NCBI GenBank assembly: GCA_003612625.1
Contig: RAZJ01000016.1
Coordinates: forward strand, 1 to 58,692
Source: a bacterium 1XD42-1
GTDB lineage: Bacteria; Bacillota; Clostridia; Oscillospirales; Ruminococcaceae
Direction of reading: 5' to 3'
DNA length: 58,692 nucleotides
Both the position numbers and the translations under genes were made by a program. Shown here piece by piece: positions 34,824 to 44,495 of the stretch. Within the stretch, counting starts at the first letter, position 1, and the number at the start of each line of letters is the position of its first letter. The notes below the pieces were generated by a model, which was given only the letters and a program-made list of their open reading frames with translations, was not told the origin of the DNA and made no database searches.

Positions 34824-36353
34824 CTAAAATCCACCATAGATAAAATCTGCTGGATTATATCCTTCACCATACATCCCAAATATTAAAACTGCCATTAGCA
34901 ATCCAATCCACAAAATCCAGCGAAATGCTAAATTTTGTCTTGCAATTATTTCCCTTACAGAGCCTCTTTGCTGATACTTAGAAACAACAAATAATACCAT
35001 CAGTCCAAAAATCATAACCCAAAAGTCAAGCCTATCCAATCCTAACTGATATAACGAACCATCCACAAACACCCACGGGTTATAAACAAAAGCATTTTTC
35101 CACATTTTTAATGCAGACATAAGACTATCTGCTGGCTGAACCGAACAAGCAATTGTAAATAACAGAAAAGTTCTTAATCTTCCAAATAGTATCCAGCTTT
35201 CGGCTTCTGTGTTGACTCGCAATAATACTTGCAATTTATTAAAGAATGGCTGCAAAACCATTCCGCCTACTATAATGACAAAAGTACATAATCCCCAGAA
35301 AATCCACTTATAAGTACCACCATGCCAAAATCCGCAGCAAAACCAAACCAGAAATGTTCCTAAATAGGTAGGAACCGTTTTAGCTGCCTTTTTTCCAAAC
35401 TGCTTTTGACAAAAGGCCCGAAATTTTGCCGCTGGACGGGATTTTAAAAAAGGAAACATTATATAATCTTTCAGCCACAATCCCAAGGTAATATGCCAAC
35501 GCCGCCATAATTCTGACATACTCGTTGAATAAAATGGAGTACGGAAATTTTCCGGTAACACTATACCAAATAATTGAGCCGTTCCCAATACAATATCCAT
35601 TCCACCGCTAAAATCGGTATATAATTGGAAGACATAAGCAACTGCTCCAATCCATATATAAGAACCAACCGGAGTCGATGTTCCTTCAAGTCCTCCTGTA
35701 TAAATAGAGGTTACAATAGTTCCTAGACGTTCCGCTAATACCAGCTTTTTAAAAAGCCCCCATAAAAAACGTTGGATGCCAAAACAAAAATTGTCATAAT
35801 TAAAGCAATGGCCTTCCCATAGTTCCGCTGCTGTTTTACTGTAACGGGATATAGGCCCTGCTATCATTTGAGGGAAAAATCCTGCATAAAGCAGTAATTT
35901 CAGCGGATTTTTCTCCGGCTCAATTTTACGCCAGTAAACATCTAATATATAGCTCACAAGCATTAGAGTATAATAGGAAATCGCTAAGGGCGCAGCTATT
36001 TTCAAAAAAGGAATCTGACGAGGTTTGCCTAGTAAACGTAAAATATATCGGTAGTTAATGATAAAAAAAGAACTGTCCTTTAAAATGATAAGAGTCCCTA
36101 TCTCTAAAGCTATTGCTATACCACAAATCAATCTACTCTGTTTTAGATTTTTATAGAGAAGCCATGCTCCTACATAGGCTAAAATTACTTGTGTCAGAAA
36201 AATAATATACATTTTCCAGCTGCTACTGATAATAATAAAAACAGCACTGCCCAGCAACAAAGGAATCCAACGATTTGTACGAGGAATAATATAATATATT
36301 CCTACTACAACTGCTACAAAAACAAAAAAATAAAATGAAACAATGGACAAAAC
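34824..36353 (-). CDS. MBOAT-family membrane O-acyltransferase (AlgI/DltB-like)
   Basis: About 509 residues with many membrane helices. SMSELWRRWHITLGLWLKDY and the later catalytic His region CCGFWHGGTYKWIFWG are the MBOAT motifs. Such proteins move acyl groups across the membrane onto extracellular polysaccharides. I prefer TTG 36353, preceded by AGAGGGGG, to ATG 36371, whose only RBS-like sequence touches it. The gene follows an ACP and FkbH, which may supply its acyl donor, and SGNH-like proteins at 31041 and 40938 are plausible partners. Confidence 0.85.
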   Translation of the reverse strand, partial: VLSIVSFYFFVFVAVVVGIYYIIPRTNRWIPLLLGSAVFIIISSSWKMYIIFLTQVILAYVGAWLLYKNLKQSRLICGIAIALEIGTLIILKDSSFFIINYRYILRLLGKPRQIPFLKIAAPLAISYYTLMLVSYILDVYWRKIEPEKNPLKLLLYAGFFPQMIAGPISRYSKTAAELWEGHCFNYDNFCFGIQRFLWGLFKKLVLAERLGTIVTSIYTGGLEGTSTPVGSYIWIGAVAYVFQLYTDFSGGMDIVLGTAQLFGIVLPENFRTPFYSTSMSELWRRWHITLGLWLKDYIMFPFLKSRPAAKFRAFCQKQFGKKAAKTVPTYLGTFLVWFCCGFWHGGTYKWIFWGLCTFVIIVGGMVLQPFFNKLQVLLRVNTEAESWILFGRLRTFLLFTIACSVQPADSLMSALKMWKNAFVYNPWVFVDGSLYQLGLDRLDFWVMIFGLMVLFVVSKYQQRGSVREIIARQNLAFRWILWIGLLMAVLIFGMYGEGYNPADFIYGGF

Positions 36354-36414
36354 CTTGCCCCCTCTATCCATCCTTTAATCATTTTTCTTACACTTTATAT
36401 ACCTTGTCTAATAT

Positions 36415-36657
36415 TTAGCTAATCCGCTGGAGAATAATATCTGCCATTTCTCCTACATTGTGCATTGTGGTAGTTTCTCCAATGGTGAACTTCATACCAA
36501 ACTCAGTTTCTACCGCAAGAATAAGATTGATGTGCTCCAAACTATCCCATTGTTCAATATCATCTGCCGTTGTTTTTTCATTTACTGTAATCGACTTATC
36601 ATCAAAAACATCTTGAAATACGCCATTTAACTTTTCAAAAATTTCTTCTCTTTTCAT
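36415..36657 (-). CDS. Acyl carrier protein (FkbH partner)
   Basis: 80 residues. The phosphopantetheine Ser is in EQWDSLEHINLILAVE. I chose ATG 36657 because of the AAAGGAG site, since the longer frame overlaps FkbH. It is clearly different from the two LuxC/LuxE-module ACPs. Its position between fkbH and the MBOAT gene suggests it carries a three-carbon (glyceryl-type) or related unit to the membrane enzyme. Confidence 0.85.
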   Translation of the reverse strand: MKREEIFEKLNGVFQDVFDDKSITVNEKTTADDIEQWDSLEHINLILAVETEFGMKFTIGETTTMHNVGEMADIILQRIS

Positions 36658-36673
36658 ATTGAACTCTCCTTTT

Positions 36674-38446
36674 TTAATTGATATGGATCGCTGTTTCTTT
36701 GCCTTGATAGCCAGATGCAATATCTAAACTCCATACAACGTTTCCTTCTTTATCTTCCTGTTGTTTTGTAAAACCTTGTTTTTCATAAAAAGACTGCACC
36801 ATTTTATTTTTAGCTGTGGGATAATAATAACCATAAATCGTTTTCATTCCTTGACAGGATGCTTCTCTCACCAGTTCCCTCATCATAGCAAATTCCATAT
36901 CGCGTTTCAACACACGACAGGACATAAGCCATAAACGAATATGTAATTCTGTACCTTTAATTTCCCCTATTACCACACTTACTACACCGTTATCTCCAAA
37001 TTTATCTTGTAATTTTCCATATAATGTAATATAATTTGGATTTTCTGCGAAATGTTGAATCTCTTCTTGTGTACACCGCAATGTAGTAAGATTAAATTGA
37101 TTGCTTTTATTTGTTAATTGAGCAATACGAGAAAAATATATAGGGATAAAAGGCTTAATTTCTGCTCTCATTTCTAGTGAACGCAAATATTCTTCATAAT
37201 TCGTAAAAGATGCTTGCTGTTTACTGCGGGCAGCATTATCTTTATACATGATTCCCCGGGAAATATCGTCCTTAGTCAAAGAAGTTACCTCAAAATAGCC
37301 CCCCCGATCAATCGCTTTAATATAATTCTCTGGCCTGCCCATCTCTGGAGTTGGTACTAAAGGAAATTCTTGGTTAATAATTGCACGTTCAGCAGGATTA
37401 TCATCTATAAAAACAAAACTCTCAGGCAAAAGAGATAATTCTTGAGCTATTTCCTGGAGATTTTCGCTTTTTGGGTTCCAGTTGGCTTTAATAGCAATAA
37501 AATCTTCTGGTTTTAAAATACTATCTGGCCTTTTTAATCCAGCCAGCGCATTTTCTGTTTCATTTTTACTAACAACATTAAGTATTACACCAATTTGTTC
37601 ATGGGCTTTTAGATATTGCTGAAATTCTGAATATACTTGCCCTATGGAAGTCTCTTGACCTATTTGTAAATTTTCTACCCCATCATCTCCTACAATACCA
37701 CCCCATAATGTATTATCCAGATCTAAAGCGAAGGCTTTTTTATTTTTTCCATAAATAGATTTAATAATATTTGCTACGCTTTCTCCTAAACGAGGAATAG
37801 CTGGTAAAGCTAAAGCATATTTATACATATGCCAATAATAAGGCGCGCTCCATGCTTCCAAACCATAATCAGCAGACAGCCAATTGATATCATTGATATA
37901 AAAGTTACTATGGGATTGAGCATATTCAGCAAATTTTAAATTTAACCTAGTAATAAAGTTTACCCTACCGCTAACAAAACTAGCATCCGCATTCCCCAAT
38001 AACCGCCAAAAAGGATACTCAAAATTATTTTGAATAATAGGGCATTTATAATCTGCAGCTAATTTATCCCACATCGCCGAAAATTTGTTATATTCTGCCT
38101 CTAATAACGCATTTACTGTTTGTGTATCATCGCTTGCAATTGGATATTGGGTAATATTCCGATTAGATGTGTGAATAAAAATAATATCTGGATGAAACTC
38201 TAAAAGCTCCTGTGTGCCAAACATAGCATCTTGCCAGTACTGCCCATACTCCGATTCATAAAATTCTTCTCGTATACCATACGATAACAGGAACAACTCC
38301 AACATTTTGCGGATGTCTGTTGTGGTAGAACCACCAAGAATTGCTATACGTTTATCCAGCCATTGTATATTTTCTGCTAGCATCTCACGCCGTAACAATT
38401 TATACTTCCGTAATAATGTTTCAGGCGTATATGAATTGAGCTGCAT
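36674..38446 (-). CDS. FkbH-like HAD-family protein with N-terminal SGNH-like and C-terminal GNAT regions
   Basis: About 590 residues. An N-terminal ~200-residue SGNH-like part (AILGGSTTTDIRK) is followed by a HAD catalytic segment AFALDLDNTLWGGIVGDDG and FVFIDDNPAERAII, then a C-terminal acetyltransferase-like region (LMSCRVLKRDMEFAMM). FkbH proteins dephosphorylate 1,3-bisphosphoglycerate and load the glyceryl group onto an ACP. The adjacent ACP fits. An earlier TTG at 38455 is possible, but ATG 38446 is better placed relative to GGGAGG. Confidence 0.82.
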   Translation of the reverse strand: MQLNSYTPETLLRKYKLLRREMLAENIQWLDKRIAILGGSTTTDIRKMLELFLLSYGIREEFYESEYGQYWQDAMFGTQELLEFHPDIIFIHTSNRNITQYPIASDDTQTVNALLEAEYNKFSAMWDKLAADYKCPIIQNNFEYPFWRLLGNADASFVSGRVNFITRLNLKFAEYAQSHSNFYINDINWLSADYGLEAWSAPYYWHMYKYALALPAIPRLGESVANIIKSIYGKNKKAFALDLDNTLWGGIVGDDGVENLQIGQETSIGQVYSEFQQYLKAHEQIGVILNVVSKNETENALAGLKRPDSILKPEDFIAIKANWNPKSENLQEIAQELSLLPESFVFIDDNPAERAIINQEFPLVPTPEMGRPENYIKAIDRGGYFEVTSLTKDDISRGIMYKDNAARSKQQASFTNYEEYLRSLEMRAEIKPFIPIYFSRIAQLTNKSNQFNLTTLRCTQEEIQHFAENPNYITLYGKLQDKFGDNGVVSVVIGEIKGTELHIRLWLMSCRVLKRDMEFAMMRELVREASCQGMKTIYGYYYPTAKNKMVQSFYEKQGFTKQQEDKEGNVVWSLDIASGYQGKETAIHIN

Positions 38447-38480
38447 CTCCAACAAAGCCTCCCTTTTTGAATTCTAAAAC

Positions 38481-39206
38481 TCATTCATACATTGTTTTTT
38501 GGTAAACATTTCTATTTATATTAGCCCAATCCGGATTTGCATTTATAAGACTGATTACATCAGATAGTAAAAAATCTGGCTTTTGTGGATATAGCTCACT
38601 ATATATTTTATTAAGGAATTCCCAATCTTCTTGTGTATCTAATGTAAAGCGGTATTCACTATAGTCTTGCAAAATATCATAATGGTAAACATTATTTGTT
38701 TGCTCATAAATGTAAGGCGTTACATGTTCATGCTGATACCTTTCCGTTGCATTTTTATATGCCTCTGTTAACCAATCCATAGAGAAAATTTCGCAGCCAA
38801 GACCTAAAGGCACACTTTTTCCTGTTGTTACAACATCATAAATTCCTTGTTGATATATCTTGATTTCTTCATCTATAATTTCCCAATCAACCAATGTATT
38901 ATCTGCACATATTCTGGCAATATGTGCTACTTCAAATCGACATGCAGTTTGATAAAACCGCTCCAGAACATCATCATTACTTCCTCTATATACTTGGATG
39001 TCATATTTTTTACATTCTTTCACCAATATCTCATCTTCAGGAAGAATACTTGTTGCAACAATAATTTGCTCCACATTTTTAGCCCTTTTTAGCCGCTCTA
39101 ATACATGGCCCAATACGCTTATTCCACAAAGTTCTTTCAGCATTTTATTTTTCAATCGTGTTGACCCCATATGAGCTTGAACAATAATACTAACAGGATT
39201 CACCAT
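38481..39206 (-). CDS. SpsF/NeuA-type cytidylyltransferase
   Basis: 241 residues. IVQAHMGSTRLKNKMLKELCG (first part) is the nucleotide-binding motif of CMP-sugar transferases, followed by YRGSNDDVLERFYQTA and RICADNTLVDWE. SpsF-type proteins are cytidylyltransferase relatives. As the only CMP-transferase candidate in the window it may activate pseudaminic acid in place of pseF. I chose ATG 39206, eight bases after GGAGG. It overlaps the SDR upstream by seven bases. Confidence 0.78.
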   Translation of the reverse strand: MVNPVSIIVQAHMGSTRLKNKMLKELCGISVLGHVLERLKRAKNVEQIIVATSILPEDEILVKECKKYDIQVYRGSNDDVLERFYQTACRFEVAHIARICADNTLVDWEIIDEEIKIYQQGIYDVVTTGKSVPLGLGCEIFSMDWLTEAYKNATERYQHEHVTPYIYEQTNNVYHYDILQDYSEYRFTLDTQEDWEFLNKIYSELYPQKPDFLLSDVISLINANPDWANINRNVYQKTMYE

Positions 39207-39979
39207 ATTGTCCATCCTCCATCTACTGCAATATTCTGTCCAGTCATATATTTACTAGCATCAGAGGCTAAAAATACAATAATTCCTTGCAAATCTTCTG
39301 GTGTACCAATTCGATTCATTGGGTTTTTTCCACAAAGCTCGCAAATAAATCTTTCATCTTTCTGTACTGTACGATTAGGAAAAGGGCCAGGTGAAATGGC
39401 ATTTGATCGAATTCCTTCACCTGCATATACACTTGCTACATACTTTGTAAATTGAATAATTGCAGCTTTCCCAGCACCATAGTTAGCCGGATTGTTCTGT
39501 TTGCTATCTCCATAAATTCTCATATCTGGAGCTACCATACCATACATAGAACTGATATTGATAATATTTCCTTGCTTTTTCTCCCTCATATAACGCAAAA
39601 CTGCTTGTGTTATACGGAATACCCCATTGATTGTTCCATCAATACCTTGAGACCATTCCTCATATGTATAATCTTCTAAGGGTTTCATACATCCATAGGA
39701 CGCATTGTTAATTAAAACATCAATCTGACCTGTAATTTCAAAAATTTTATCTATCGCCTGGTGAACTAAAATCTCATCTTTAATATTAAACTTTAAACTT
39801 TCGCAGATAGAAAGGTTATATATTTTTTTCAATTCCTTTGCTTTTCTTTGATTTTTTTCAAGATCTGTTCCTAAAATAAATAAATTTGCTCCAAAAGCTG
39901 CTAACGCTTCACTCATTCCTGAGCCAAGATGGCCAGCTCCACCAGTAATAATAATTGTCTTACCCGTTAAGTCAAACAT
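39200..39979 (-). CDS. SDR-family oxidoreductase (PtmA-like)
   Basis: 259 residues. TGGAGHLGSGMSEALA (NAD(P)), NNASYG, the catalytic Ser then NYGAGKAA, a distinctive RSNAISPGPFPN, and TGQNIAVDGG are visible. It resembles PtmA-type enzymes found with SpsF/NeuA-like transferases in nonulosonic acid clusters. The upstream frame to 40102 overlaps the aldo/keto reductase and has no RBS, so I start at ATG 39979. Confidence 0.77.
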   Translation of the reverse strand: MFDLTGKTIIITGGAGHLGSGMSEALAAFGANLFILGTDLEKNQRKAKELKKIYNLSICESLKFNIKDEILVHQAIDKIFEITGQIDVLINNASYGCMKPLEDYTYEEWSQGIDGTINGVFRITQAVLRYMREKKQGNIINISSMYGMVAPDMRIYGDSKQNNPANYGAGKAAIIQFTKYVASVYAGEGIRSNAISPGPFPNRTVQKDERFICELCGKNPMNRIGTPEDLQGIIVFLASDASKYMTGQNIAVDGGWTIW

Positions 39980-40001
39980 ATTACATATCACGATAAACAC
40001 C

Positions 40002-40898
40002 TCATATATTCCATAAACTTGGAACAATAAGCTTCCGTTCAATATTATAAAATGCTCCATATAATTTTTTATAACATAAACAAAAATCATCAGATTTTTC
40101 AATAATATTTAAATTGCTTTTTAATTGTTCCACAGTATCTACACCAAATACAACATACGAAATTCCAGGATGGCAATAACTATAAAGCAAAGAAGCTTCA
40201 AGTACAGAAAAATGATATTGCTCACAGATTTCACGAAACTCTTTTAGATAGCTCTGAGCGGTTTGTAAATTAGATGGTAAAGCATCTGGTTCCATCAATA
40301 ATAATCCTTGTAGAAACGCACTTCGTGCATAAACCTGTATATGATTTTGCTCTGCCATCTCAAAAAAATCCGTTTTATCCAAACGTTGGTCAAAAACATT
40401 ATACGGAATTTGAATGATATCAATTATATGACTTTGTACAGCATATAGTGCATCCTCTGGTTCATAAATAGAAACGCCAATATGCTCTGTCAATCCTGCT
40501 TCTTTTGCCTTTGTAAGTCCGCGTAATATTTCCGGAGAATATAAATCCTTTGCGCTATGGAGCAAATATCCATAAAGTGACTTCAAATGAAGTCGATTAA
40601 GTGAAATACATAACTCCTCGATAACTTCATTTTTTCCATTTATACCACCTGCACGCATTTTGGAAATAACTTTGACAGGAAATCTTGAGATGCCAAATCC
40701 CCCCAAAATTTCTTCTGCATCTCCATATACACTAGCAGTGTCAAAACAATCAATCCCTGAGTCCACAGCTGCTTGCAAAACCAGAAAACTTTCTTCTAAT
40801 CTAGGCTTTCTTCCTAACTCGTTTTTAATTCCATATTGTTGTCCCATTTGAACAGTACCCAGACAAAGTTTATTACCATTTTTATTTGTTTTTATCAT
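40002..40898 (-). CDS. Aldo/keto reductase
   Basis: 298 residues of the AKR TIM-barrel family. LCLGTVQMGQQYGI opens it, with FDTASVYGDAEEILG (Asp and the catalytic Tyr), a Lys in VISKMRAG and a His in GYLLHSAKDL. In nonulosonic acid clusters such genes sit beside SpsF and SDR genes, but their substrate is unknown. ATG 40898 is preferred to a TTG two codons before. Confidence 0.8.
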   Translation of the reverse strand: MIKTNKNGNKLCLGTVQMGQQYGIKNELGRKPRLEESFLVLQAAVDSGIDCFDTASVYGDAEEILGGFGISRFPVKVISKMRAGGINGKNEVIEELCISLNRLHLKSLYGYLLHSAKDLYSPEILRGLTKAKEAGLTEHIGVSIYEPEDALYAVQSHIIDIIQIPYNVFDQRLDKTDFFEMAEQNHIQVYARSAFLQGLLLMEPDALPSNLQTAQSYLKEFREICEQYHFSVLEASLLYSYCHPGISYVVFGVDTVEQLKSNLNIIEKSDDFCLCYKKLYGAFYNIERKLIVPSLWNI

Positions 40899-40937
40899 TA
40901 GCAACCACTTGCCTTACATATTTATAATTTCGCAATA

Positions 40938-41996
40938 TTACTCTAATCCGTTTTGTGCTTTAAATTCATGATAAGATTGAATGTCTGTATTCCAATCCAC
41001 ATATGTAGATGTGAGAGGAGACTCCTTATGATTGGGAAGATCAAAAAGTTCTTTTAAATATTTTCCAAAATATATGGAAACTTTCTCTGCACCTGTTGTT
41101 CTTAAATGATACTGATTATAATGAAAATCTGTTTTATCATCTATTTTAGTTTCTGCAATATATTCAGGTAAACAATAATCAACAAAAGTAATTTGGTATT
41201 TGTCAGCTAGCTGACAAATACTATTATGCATGGTGTAATTCCATGCGCCAGAAGGTGCTTTAAATAATAGAAGCTCTATTTCTCCATTTTCACATAACTC
41301 TATAATCTTCTCTAAATAGTATATATTTTCTTCTGGCAATTCGAAAAATTTATCATTTTTCTGCATATAATTTTCTGGCCATTCAAAATCTAAAATACTA
41401 ATCCCCATATATTGGCCTTTTGTCCAATTATGATGATCCCAAGAAAAATATTCAAAATCTGTCTTACTCAATTCTTTCCAGCGAGTATGATATCTAAGAA
41501 ACGGAAATATATACGAAATCGGGAACTTCCCCTCGTTCAACGCTGATACTGCCTCTAATTTTATTGGGGACAATTTCATATAATCCAACCCACGTCTTGT
41601 AAGCCACTCATCTTCTGACAAATCAAAACTATTAACCATACGGCCCACTTCAAAAACAATAACTTGGGGATTTTGGGTCATTAGCATATCTTTAATTGTA
41701 TAATATGACAATAACGGAGTTTGATTTGCAGAACCTCGTATATAACTGGTGAATCCATACTTTTCCCACATTACTAAAGGGGACAAATTATAAAAAATCT
41801 GACTTGAACCAACGCATAACACATCCATAGAATTATTAGGGAGATCATAAAATCCTTGTGCATTAATCGTTTCATGTGCACCAGACATCCCTTCTCCCCA
41901 TTTTGCTCTTAATAATTCTTGAATGTAGAAAAATACAAAGCAACAAATTATAACAAAAGCGATTGATCGAACCAAATTTTTCCATTTTTTCTCCAT
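40938..41996 (-). CDS. SGNH-like membrane-anchored protein
   Basis: 352 residues. An N-terminal membrane helix (about 12-28, IAFVIICCFVFFYIQ) is followed by an outside domain with VLCVGSSQIFYNLSP (GxSxx block I) and a late DFHYNQYHLRTTGAEK (Asp/His block). The family resembles SGNH partners of MBOAT acyltransferases. It is a paralogue of 31041-32009, sharing YHTRWKELSK. AGGAG precedes the ATG. Confidence 0.65.
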   Translation of the reverse strand: MEKKWKNLVRSIAFVIICCFVFFYIQELLRAKWGEGMSGAHETINAQGFYDLPNNSMDVLCVGSSQIFYNLSPLVMWEKYGFTSYIRGSANQTPLLSYYTIKDMLMTQNPQVIVFEVGRMVNSFDLSEDEWLTRRGLDYMKLSPIKLEAVSALNEGKFPISYIFPFLRYHTRWKELSKTDFEYFSWDHHNWTKGQYMGISILDFEWPENYMQKNDKFFELPEENIYYLEKIIELCENGEIELLLFKAPSGAWNYTMHNSICQLADKYQITFVDYCLPEYIAETKIDDKTDFHYNQYHLRTTGAEKVSIYFGKYLKELFDLPNHKESPLTSTYVDWNTDIQSYHEFKAQNGLE

Positions 41997-42112
41997 ATAA
42001 ATTCTCCTATTATTTATCTAAAATAGGATTATTCGGGCATTTTAACCCTCCTTAACTGAAATAAATCATAATATCCAGGAAAAACCCATATATTTTTTGG
42101 TAAGCTTAAAAA

Positions 42113-42211
42113 TCACAAAAAGGCTATACTATAAAGTGCTTGTATATTTCCACCTAAAAATTGAGTAATCACTTTTGCATCACAAATAAAACTGTCCCCA
42201 TAAATAATCAT
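42113..42211 (-). pseudogene. Short GDSF-containing fragment, possible SGNH remnant
   Basis: A 32-residue frame with IYGDSFICDAKVITQFLGG resembles the first block of SGNH/DHHW proteins and then stops. The surrounding 41997-42291 has no longer frame. It may be the stub of a third SGNH-like gene lost from this position. Recognition rests on one motif, so confidence is low. Confidence 0.3.
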
Positions 42212-42291
42212 TTATTATGAATCACCAGGCTGCTCCTATCTTCTGGATATTCTGGAGTTTCAAAAAAATACCCATTCTAATTCAACGCTTT

Positions 42292-43278
42292 TCAAATTTG
42301 TGCTAACCTGCATTTGATATTGTCAATGTTTAACCATTGCGTATTTGTTCCTGAAGTATACTCGAATCCAAATTCGACTTTTTTTCCGCCTGAAAGATCA
42401 TATCGGTTCATATCACACCAACTCATATGCGGATAAATTATAAAATGATTTTCAAATTCATAGGTATTAAAAGAATCTTCCTTTGTAACCATTACCTCAT
42501 GTAGCTTTTCTCCTTCTCGTATTCCGATTTCCTCCATTTGACATCCTGGAAGCATCGCTTGTGCAAGATCTGTAATCTTAAATGAAGGAATTTTAGAAAT
42601 AAACGTTTCCCCGCCTTTTGCTTCAGCGATTGCTTTCAAAACAAGATCAACCCCTTGATCAAGTGAGATCCAGAAGCGTGTCATACGATAATCAGTAATG
42701 GGTAATGATGTTTTTCCATTTTTAATTTGTGCTTGAAAAAAGGGAATTACTGAACCTCTGCTGCCCGCAACGTTCCCATAGCGCACAACAGAAAATGTTG
42801 TTCCATTTGCACCACTATATGCATTTGCCGCAGTAAATAGTTTGTCTGAAACTAATTTGGTTCCGCCATAAAGATTAATTGGATTTACTGCCTTATCTGT
42901 AGAAAGCGCTACTACTTTTTTTACATTGCAGTTTAACGACGCCTCAATTACATTCTGTGCACCAACAATATTTGTTTTTATTGCTTCGGATGGGTTATAT
43001 TCACATGCTGGCACCTGTTTAAGCGCCGCAGCATGAATTACATAATCCACGCCATTCAAAGCCCGCTCTAAACGAGTTTCATCCCTAACATCTCCAATAA
43101 AAAATCGTAAAATAGAACAATATTCTTTGAACTCCTCAGCCATCTGCCACTGCTTAAATTCATCACGGGAATAAATGACAATCCTTCTAAGGTTATGTAA
43201 GCTAAGCACCCTGCGCACAAAATTTTTACCAAAAGAACCTGTGCCACCTGTAATTAAGATACTTTTTCCATTAAGCAT
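42292..43278 (-). CDS. pseB: UDP-GlcNAc 4,6-dehydratase (inverting) PseB
   Basis: 328 residues. LITGGTGSFGKNFVRRVL, YSRDEFKQWQM, FIGDVRDETRL, HAAALKQVPACEYNP and STDKAVNPINLYGGTK (catalytic) match the PseB/FlaA1 family. It makes the first intermediate of pseudaminic acid from UDP-GlcNAc. The gene follows pseC by 20 nt and is the last of the block H-I-G-C-B. RBS GAGG. Confidence 0.92.
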   Translation of the reverse strand: MLNGKSILITGGTGSFGKNFVRRVLSLHNLRRIVIYSRDEFKQWQMAEEFKEYCSILRFFIGDVRDETRLERALNGVDYVIHAAALKQVPACEYNPSEAIKTNIVGAQNVIEASLNCNVKKVVALSTDKAVNPINLYGGTKLVSDKLFTAANAYSGANGTTFSVVRYGNVAGSRGSVIPFFQAQIKNGKTSLPITDYRMTRFWISLDQGVDLVLKAIAEAKGGETFISKIPSFKITDLAQAMLPGCQMEEIGIREGEKLHEVMVTKEDSFNTYEFENHFIIYPHMSWCDMNRYDLSGGKKVEFGFEYTSGTNTQWLNIDNIKCRLAQI

Positions 43279-43298
43279 TTGTTTTAAACCTCACTTAA

Positions 43299-44495
43299 CT
43301 ATTTTTTATAATAATTTAGTACTTTCTTTACTGCTGTAATTACGTCTTCCTGATCTCTATCCTTCATTCTTGGAAATAATGGCAAGGTAATTAAGCCTTC
43401 ATATAATCGCTCTGCATTGGGACACAATCTTTTCTGATATCCAATGCGTTGATAATATGGCATCCAATAAACTGGAATATAATGTACGTTTACACCTATT
43501 CTCTCCGCTTTCAGTGCATCAAAAATAACTTTTCTTCCCACCGAAAATCTATCTAGTTCTAAAAAAATAGGATATAAATGGCGTGTAGTATCTGAATAAT
43601 CTGGATTTTGAGGGATGGAAAGTAAATTCCATTCTTTAAACACATCATCATATTTTTTTACCAATTCTTTGCGACGCTTTTTGAATATTTCTAATTTTTT
43701 TAATTGTGAAATCCCTAATGCACATTGTAAATCTGTAATGCGGTAATTATAACCTAAGCTTAACATTTCATAATACCAATTTCCTTGATCAGTATGTTTC
43801 ATTTGGGTTGCGTCTCTAGTAATCCCATGTGTACGGTAAAGAAGCAATTTTTTATAGAGGGCTTCATTATTTGTTGTAACAATACCGCCTTCCCCTGTTG
43901 TAATTGTTTTGACAGGATGAAATGAAAATTCTGTCATATCAGAAATCCCACCTATGGGCTTTTCCTTATAGGCGGTTCCAAGGGCATGGGCTGCATCCTC
44001 AATTACGATTAAGTTATGCTGTTTTGCGATAGCAAGGATTTTATCCATATCACAACTAATTCCTGCAAAATGAACCGGAATAATTGCTTTTGTTTTGGAA
44101 GTAATATTTTGCTCAATACTTTCAGGTGAAATTTGGTATGTTTCGGCATCAATATCTGCAAAAACTGGCTTTGCACCACAGTAGAGCGCACAGTTAGCCG
44201 AAGCAGCAAAGGTGATAGGAGATGTAATTACCTCATCCCCTGCACCAATTCCTGCAGCCAAACATGCAATATGTAACGCTGCTGTGCCATTTGATACAGC
44301 CACAGCATATTTTGCTCCAACTACCTCTGCGAATTGTTTTTCAAAATTCTGTATATAAGGTCCTGTTGTAAGATAATCACCGTTAAGACATTCTGTAACA
44401 GCCTTAATATCATCTTCATCAATCCATTGCTTTCCATATTGCAAAAGTGCAGAACGCACTGGAATTCCACCTAAAATTGCTAATTTTTCTTTCAT
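43299..44495 (-). CDS. pseC: UDP-4-amino-4,6-dideoxy-N-acetyl-altrosamine transaminase PseC
   Basis: 398 residues. AILGGIPVRSALLQYGKQWI, SNGTAALHIAC, IEDAAHALGT and the PLP Lys in SFHPVKTITTGEGG identify a DegT-type PseC. It adds the 4-amino group to the PseB product. I chose ATG 44495, which overlaps the pseG stop (ATGA), over 44507. Confidence 0.9.
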   Translation of the reverse strand: MKEKLAILGGIPVRSALLQYGKQWIDEDDIKAVTECLNGDYLTTGPYIQNFEKQFAEVVGAKYAVAVSNGTAALHIACLAAGIGAGDEVITSPITFAASANCALYCGAKPVFADIDAETYQISPESIEQNITSKTKAIIPVHFAGISCDMDKILAIAKQHNLIVIEDAAHALGTAYKEKPIGGISDMTEFSFHPVKTITTGEGGIVTTNNEALYKKLLLYRTHGITRDATQMKHTDQGNWYYEMLSLGYNYRITDLQCALGISQLKKLEIFKKRRKELVKKYDDVFKEWNLLSIPQNPDYSDTTRHLYPIFLELDRFSVGRKVIFDALKAERIGVNVHYIPVYWMPYYQRIGYQKRLCPNAERLYEGLITLPLFPRMKDRDQEDVITAVKKVLNYYKK

